A stretch of 64,000 bases of DNA from Magnetovibrio sp. PR-2. GTDB lineage: Bacteria > Pseudomonadota > Alphaproteobacteria > Rhodospirillales > Magnetovibrionaceae. A program made the translations under genes and the position numbers. Below are positions 60,342-64,000 of the stretch, one piece after another; within the stretch, counting starts at the first letter, position 1, and the number at the start of each line of letters is the position of its first letter. Below the pieces are notes generated by a model. The model was given only the letters and a program-made list of their open reading frames with translations, was not told the origin of the DNA and did no database searches. The stretch spans positions 1-64,000 of the forward strand of contig NZ_JBAHUR010000013.1 of the NCBI RefSeq assembly GCF_036689815.1, written 5' to 3'.

Positions 60342-60382
60342 ATCTACGTACGTATATATTTTAGTCATATATGTACGTAGAT
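60342..60382. promoter_or_regulatory. inverted repeat between XRE and Sel1 genes, likely operator
   Basis: ATCTACGTAC (60342-60351) is matched by GTACGTAGAT (60373-60382) with a 21-base AT-rich spacer; each arm itself contains the palindrome TACGTA. It lies 35 bases from the XRE start and 35 bases from the Sel1 gene start, an ideal place for control of both. Confidence 0.65.
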
Positions 60383-60416
60383 TTTTATTTTGGTGAGAAG
60401 TTCAGGGGTTTTAACT

Positions 60417-61157
60417 ATGAGGACTTATAAAAAATGTCTGGCAACTGTGCTATTCGCCATGGCGTTAACATCTTCCCCGGCACCTTCTAAAGCAGAATTT
60501 CCCCTTGATGCCTTCACGCAAACAGAGGCCGAAAAATTCTATTTCACTGGCATTGCTCACCAATCACAAGACAACCCGTCTGTAGCTATTGAATGGTTTA
60601 GAAAGTCAGCTGAGTTGGGGCATTCTGAAGCCCAGGTACGCTTAGCGTTTGCCTATGCAAATGGAATAGAAGTGCCCAAAGATATTTCTAAAGCCATGTA
60701 TTGGAACCAAAAGGCGGCAGAGCAAGGACACCCAACGGCACAATTCAACCTCGCTGTAGCATACGATCTAGGCACCGCTGGTTTCCAGCAAAATAAAACA
60801 AAAGCATTTGAATGGTTCAGTAAATCGGCAAAGCAAGGTCATGCAAAAGCCCAATGCGAACTGGGAAATATTTTTAGTGATGGGAAAAGCGTGAGCTCAA
60901 ACACTCAGGAAGCATTACGTTGGTATCGTCTGTCAGCAGCTCAGGGAAACGCCCCAGCATTAAAACAAATTTCTTTGATTTACGAAGAAGGCAAAGGTGT
61001 ATTGCAAAACTATATCCACGCTCATGCCTGGGCACTGGTCGCAGTGTCCCTGGGAAGCCCTGATGGATATGTCGCGCGAAAGAGGCTCTCAGAAAAAATG
61101 ACCAAAGAGCAGATCGCCGAGAGTCAGAAGTTGGCTCCTACGCTACTTGGCAAATAA
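60417..61157 (+). CDS. exported Sel1-repeat protein
   Basis: The 246-residue product has a signal peptide (MRTYKKCLATVLFAMALTS ... SKA) and about five Sel1/TPR-like repeats (AIEWFRKSAELGHSEAQVRLAFAYANG, AMYWNQKAAEQGHPTAQFNLAVAYD, AFEWFSKSAKQGHAKAQCELG, ALRWYRLSAAQGNAPALK). Such proteins form curved scaffolds in the periplasm or at the envelope. ATG at 60417 follows AGGGG with a spacer; an upstream frame part lacks a ribosome site. The secreted nuclease gene follows after 3 bases. Confidence 0.82.
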   Translation: MRTYKKCLATVLFAMALTSSPAPSKAEFPLDAFTQTEAEKFYFTGIAHQSQDNPSVAIEWFRKSAELGHSEAQVRLAFAYANGIEVPKDISKAMYWNQKAAEQGHPTAQFNLAVAYDLGTAGFQQNKTKAFEWFSKSAKQGHAKAQCELGNIFSDGKSVSSNTQEALRWYRLSAAQGNAPALKQISLIYEEGKGVLQNYIHAHAWALVAVSLGSPDGYVARKRLSEKMTKEQIAESQKLAPTLLGK

Positions 61158-61160
61158 TCA

Positions 61161-61631
61161 ATGCGCCTATTGCCGTCTGGCATATGCCTAATCTATTTGC
61201 TCCTCTTCCCCCTTCAAGCATCAGCCATGGACATAAGAGGTAAGGCTCGAATAGTTGATGGCGACACCCTTTGGATTGATAAAACAAAAATCAGACTCCA
61301 TGGAATAGACACACCTGAAATGAAACAGTTGTGCACCTTGCCAAACGGATCACCCTATAGCTGCGGAAACACATCCTCTAAAGTCCTGGCATCGCTTGTA
61401 CAGAATCAAAGCATTGTTTGTGAGGGCCTATCGTATGATCGCTACAAACGGCTAATCGCAAGATGTTATGCCGGAGCAATTGAGCTGAACCACGAAATGG
61501 TTCGGCAAGGGTGGGCACTAGCATATGTCAAATATTCGAATGATTACGTGGCTGCCGAAAAGGAAGCCCGAAAACAATTGCGTGGGCTATGGTCTGGACG
61601 ATTTGAGCGGCCTTGGGAGTGGCGAAAGTAA
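61161..61631 (+). CDS. exported thermonuclease (SNase-like)
   Basis: The 156-residue nuclease has a signal peptide (to about LQASA) and the staphylococcal-nuclease core: Asp in RIVDGDTLWI, Arg and Asp in RLHGIDTPE, then catalytic Arg/Glu-type residues in EGLSYDRYKRLIARC and the LNHEMVRQGWALAY helix. Four Cys could form two disulfides. It should cut single- and double-stranded nucleic acid outside the cytoplasm. It is co-transcribed with the Sel1 protein, probably an accessory pair of the island. Confidence 0.9.
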   Translation: MRLLPSGICLIYLLLFPLQASAMDIRGKARIVDGDTLWIDKTKIRLHGIDTPEMKQLCTLPNGSPYSCGNTSSKVLASLVQNQSIVCEGLSYDRYKRLIARCYAGAIELNHEMVRQGWALAYVKYSNDYVAAEKEARKQLRGLWSGRFERPWEWRK

Positions 61632-61765
61632 ATCTAGGCACATCTATGCGCACCACCCGCCTCTAACTCCTGGTGTGACACATAACAGCCAGCAACTATT
61701 AAGAGTTCTGCAATTGCTGTAAAATAGTCCAGCGAATCGACTCGCTATACTAGCAAGGGCAGGAA

Positions 61766-63316
61766 ATGATTTTCCATAAACGGCAATACACTATTGAAGA
61801 CTTCATAACCAAAATCATTGAAAACATAGATGTGCCAAGAGCCCGTTATGTATCTGCTGAACGCTCATATCAATCGGTTGCCAAGTGGCTTGCCCGGCCT
61901 GAGTCAATAATTCGCGAATTGAACCCCCATGTATATGTGCAGGGATCATTTGCATTAGGGACAGCAATTCGTCCTCTTGCTGGTGACGATCATTACGACA
62001 TTGATGCTGTTTGCCAAATCGAATGGGACAAAAGCGCCCACTCTCAAAAACATCTAAAAGAAGCTATCGGGCATGAGATTCTAGGATATGCACAATCAAA
62101 AAAGATGGAAGAGCCTGAATCAGCACGGAGATGCTGGACATTAAATTACGCTGATGAAGCCCAGTTCCATATGGATGTACTGCCTGCCGTTCCTGACAGC
62201 CGCCGTCATAGCGCATTGATTGAAGCTGCTGGTTATGATGTAAGAAATTTGGGCCACTTCATCGAATCTGCAATTTCGATAACAGACGAAAAACATCCTT
62301 ACTACTCAATTCCTTACGATGATTGGCTTGGCAGCAACCCTCGGGGCTATAAAAAATGGTTCAACGAGCAAATGCAGGAGCTCCTTGACGAACGCCGTCA
62401 AGCTATTGCCATGAATGAGCGTGTGACTGTTGATAAAGTCCCGCACTACCGGGTTAAAACCCCACTGCAACTATCTATCCAACTCCTAAAGCGACACCGT
62501 GATGTGATGTATGCTGATGATGAGGACAATCTGAAACCCATCTCAATTATCATCACTACTCTGTCAGCAAAGGCATACAATCAGGAGAGAGATTTCGTTT
62601 CAGCCTTCCGCAATATCATCAACACAATGGATCAATTTATCGAAAACAGAAATGGAACTTATTGGGTGCAAAACCCTGTAGATCCGCGTGAAAATTTTGC
62701 TGACAAATGGGCCGAACATCCTAAACGTCGTACAGCATTTATAGAGTGGTTAGATAATGTAAAACGAGATGCTGATGCCACGTTTGCAATGACATCCGCT
62801 GAAGAAATTGTTGAGCACCTATCGCCACTGCTTGGGCATCAGCCAGTTGAAGCGGCAGCAAAAACAATGTTCCCATCAGCTGTGAGAGCCCTGACATTAG
62901 ATGTAGGCCTAAAGAATAAGGTGCTCAGAGCACCTCACAAAGAAAAGCCCGTCTGGACACAGCGAGGTCATCATAAAGTAGAAATAACCAGCGCGACCGT
63001 TAGCAAGCGTGGTTTTCGTCGTCACACATTTAAAAGCAATGGTACTCCCTTACCAAAACACAGCACACTTTGGTTTCGTGCTTCAACCAACACGCCAAGA
63101 CCCTTCGAAGTGTTTTGGCAGATCGTTAATACTGGGGATGAGGCAGATCGTGCAAATGGATTGCGTGGTGGCTTTGATAAAGGGGTAATCGAACGCGGAC
63201 GCTTAAAGCGGAAAGAAAGCACCGAATATTCGGGGTCGCACTCTATCGAATGCTTCATTGTAAAAGATGGATACTGTGTAGCTCAGAGCGGCGTATTTAT
63301 TGTGAATATCCAATAA
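61766..63316 (+). CDS. CBASS nucleotidyltransferase (CD-NTase) with AGS-C-like domain
   Basis: The 516-residue protein has a CD-NTase core: VQGSFALGTAIRPLAGDD, the DxD pair in YDIDAVCQIEW and the third acid in QFHMDVLPA. A SMODS-type helical part covers about 150-370. The last about 130 residues (KVEITSATVSKRGF ... CFIVKDGYCVAQSGVFIV) resemble the AGS-C sensor domain. Such enzymes make cyclic oligonucleotides after phage infection. The next gene carries a SAVED domain, the matching receptor. No Cap2/Cap3 genes are seen before the window ends. Confidence 0.88.
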   Translation: MIFHKRQYTIEDFITKIIENIDVPRARYVSAERSYQSVAKWLARPESIIRELNPHVYVQGSFALGTAIRPLAGDDHYDIDAVCQIEWDKSAHSQKHLKEAIGHEILGYAQSKKMEEPESARRCWTLNYADEAQFHMDVLPAVPDSRRHSALIEAAGYDVRNLGHFIESAISITDEKHPYYSIPYDDWLGSNPRGYKKWFNEQMQELLDERRQAIAMNERVTVDKVPHYRVKTPLQLSIQLLKRHRDVMYADDEDNLKPISIIITTLSAKAYNQERDFVSAFRNIINTMDQFIENRNGTYWVQNPVDPRENFADKWAEHPKRRTAFIEWLDNVKRDADATFAMTSAEEIVEHLSPLLGHQPVEAAAKTMFPSAVRALTLDVGLKNKVLRAPHKEKPVWTQRGHHKVEITSATVSKRGFRRHTFKSNGTPLPKHSTLWFRASTNTPRPFEVFWQIVNTGDEADRANGLRGGFDKGVIERGRLKRKESTEYSGSHSIECFIVKDGYCVAQSGVFIVNIQ

Positions 63317-63327
63317 GTGAGAACAGA

Positions 63328-64000
63328 ATGTCCAACAACAAAGTCAGTCTAAGATGGATACTCGAACAGGCTTTCGAGGTGTTGAAGGTTAGAGCCTCCG
63401 TAGAAGGAAAACTAATATCCGTTGGAGGTGTAATATTCTGTGGCGCTGGTGTTGCTGCAATTGTCCGCCTCGCAATTCCTACACAATATGGTTCGTTAGT
63501 TTTTGATTACCTGCCAGAAGGTGGAAGCTCCCTTTGGGGAATGCTATTTGGAGCCGCACTGATCCTGAGTGGTCTCGCTGTTGGGGTATACAAAATTCAG
63601 AATGAACAACGACTCAATGAACGCCATAGGATTCTGGCTATCGAACTTCGGGGGCTTCAAGACACAAGTGACACCCCTTTAGCCTCATTTCTTCCGAGCC
63701 ATATAAAGGGACGAAAAGACACCCTTCTGATCGACATCCGCAAGTTCATGCACAACGGCACTGTTACCAATCCGCAGGCGGCACTAGACCGGGTAAACCT
63801 AATCACACATGACTTTAATGAGTGGCGGCGCGATATAGACCGTGGTGATGTATCTGCATATCTTGGCGGCTTAATGCCAGTTCCATTCTCATTCTTGGCC
63901 GGGATGCTTTTAGATGATGAACACATGGTCAATGGGATGCTTGATTGGGACCGTGATAAATCAAGCTGGAGAGAGCTGGATGAAGAGGACGATGGCAACC
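63328..64000 (+). CDS. two-TM SAVED CBASS effector, cut by window edge
   Basis: The ATG at 63328 starts 11 bases after the CD-NTase stop, and the frame stays open to the end (224 codons). Two membrane helices lie at about 32-50 and 71-91 (ISVGGVIFCGAGVAAIVRL; GMLFGAALILSGLAVGVY). The rest begins like a SAVED domain, with YLGGLMPVPFSFLAGMLLDD and the following DWDRDKSSW typical. This layout is that of Cap14-type effectors (2TM-SAVED), which break the inner membrane when the cyclic nucleotide binds. The C-terminal half is missing. Confidence 0.82.
   Translation, partial: MSNNKVSLRWILEQAFEVLKVRASVEGKLISVGGVIFCGAGVAAIVRLAIPTQYGSLVFDYLPEGGSSLWGMLFGAALILSGLAVGVYKIQNEQRLNERHRILAIELRGLQDTSDTPLASFLPSHIKGRKDTLLIDIRKFMHNGTVTNPQAALDRVNLITHDFNEWRRDIDRGDVSAYLGGLMPVPFSFLAGMLLDDEHMVNGMLDWDRDKSSWRELDEEDDGN

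Noticed and set aside
61525-61722. 65-codon frame overlapping the end of the thermonuclease gene
   Set aside because: Out of frame with a clear family member and no ribosome site.

Overview
The window looks like chromosome from a Gram-negative alphaproteobacterium, most likely a free-living aquatic member of the Rhodospirillales in the broad sense (order-level placement is my inference from gene content). Pointers are an ECF11 RpoE-ChrR sigma/anti-sigma pair, two DUF2336 proteins, TRAP transporters with a DctB/DctD-type regulator pair, MsrPQ, a betaine-type ABC transporter and a bacteriohemerythrin-fused histidine kinase. GC content is moderate, except for one AT-rich gene (37000-38145) and the right-hand end from about 56.4 kb, which look acquired.

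Layout. 0.2-3.5 kb: signalling genes (MEDS protein, PAS-kinase-hemerythrin, membrane cyclic-nucleotide-binding protein). 3.7-13.3 kb: a compact singlet-oxygen/RpoE locus. Its parts are rpoE-chrR-glutathione peroxidase on the minus strand, a five-gene plus-strand lipid-modification operon, a three-gene minus-strand operon, a probable small RNA and a 49-codon gene. Five sites of the form TGATCC-N18-TA, all with exactly the same spacing, sit in front of these transcription units, so the whole block reads as one self-controlled regulon. 13.4-22.8 kb: a type I secretion system (HlyD-type adaptor and two unlike ABC subunits with degenerate motifs), divergent from a 1264-residue calcium-binding repeat protein that is its probable substrate. 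22.8-30.4 kb: a DUF2336 protein, a DctB/DctD-like two-component system and a complete DctP-Q-M TRAP transporter.

30.4-38.1 kb: a transglutaminase-like membrane protein, a methyltransferase, a thioredoxin-like protein, then a betaine/proline-type ABC importer (binding protein, permease, ATPase), followed by an AT-rich orphan membrane gene bracketed by a 14-bp direct repeat. 38.1-45.9 kb: housekeeping and stress genes (hydrolase, diguanylate cyclase, PaaI-like thioesterase, epimerase, TPR protein, GST, msrPQ). 45.8-48.0 kb: a three-gene operon of unknown function, one member of which weakly resembles HopA1-type effector enzymes. 48.1-56.0 kb: polA, a CHCC zinc-finger protein, an orphan ABC ATPase, a YkgJ-type cysteine-cluster protein, an anchored TAXI binding protein, a DsrC/TusE homologue with no cysteine, and a second DUF2336 protein.

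56.2 kb to the right edge: tRNA-Arg(CCG) is followed at once by a tyrosine integrase, then an SF2-type helicase, an HNH nuclease, an XRE regulator, a Sel1-repeat protein, a secreted nuclease and a CBASS-type antiphage module (CD-NTase plus the start of a two-TM SAVED effector, cut by the window edge). This is the left end of an integrated genomic island. The strongest candidates for undescribed biology are the RpoE-controlled small RNA and small protein at 12.85-13.34 kb, the unknown 45.8-48.0 kb operon, and the helicase-HNH and CBASS cargo of the island.
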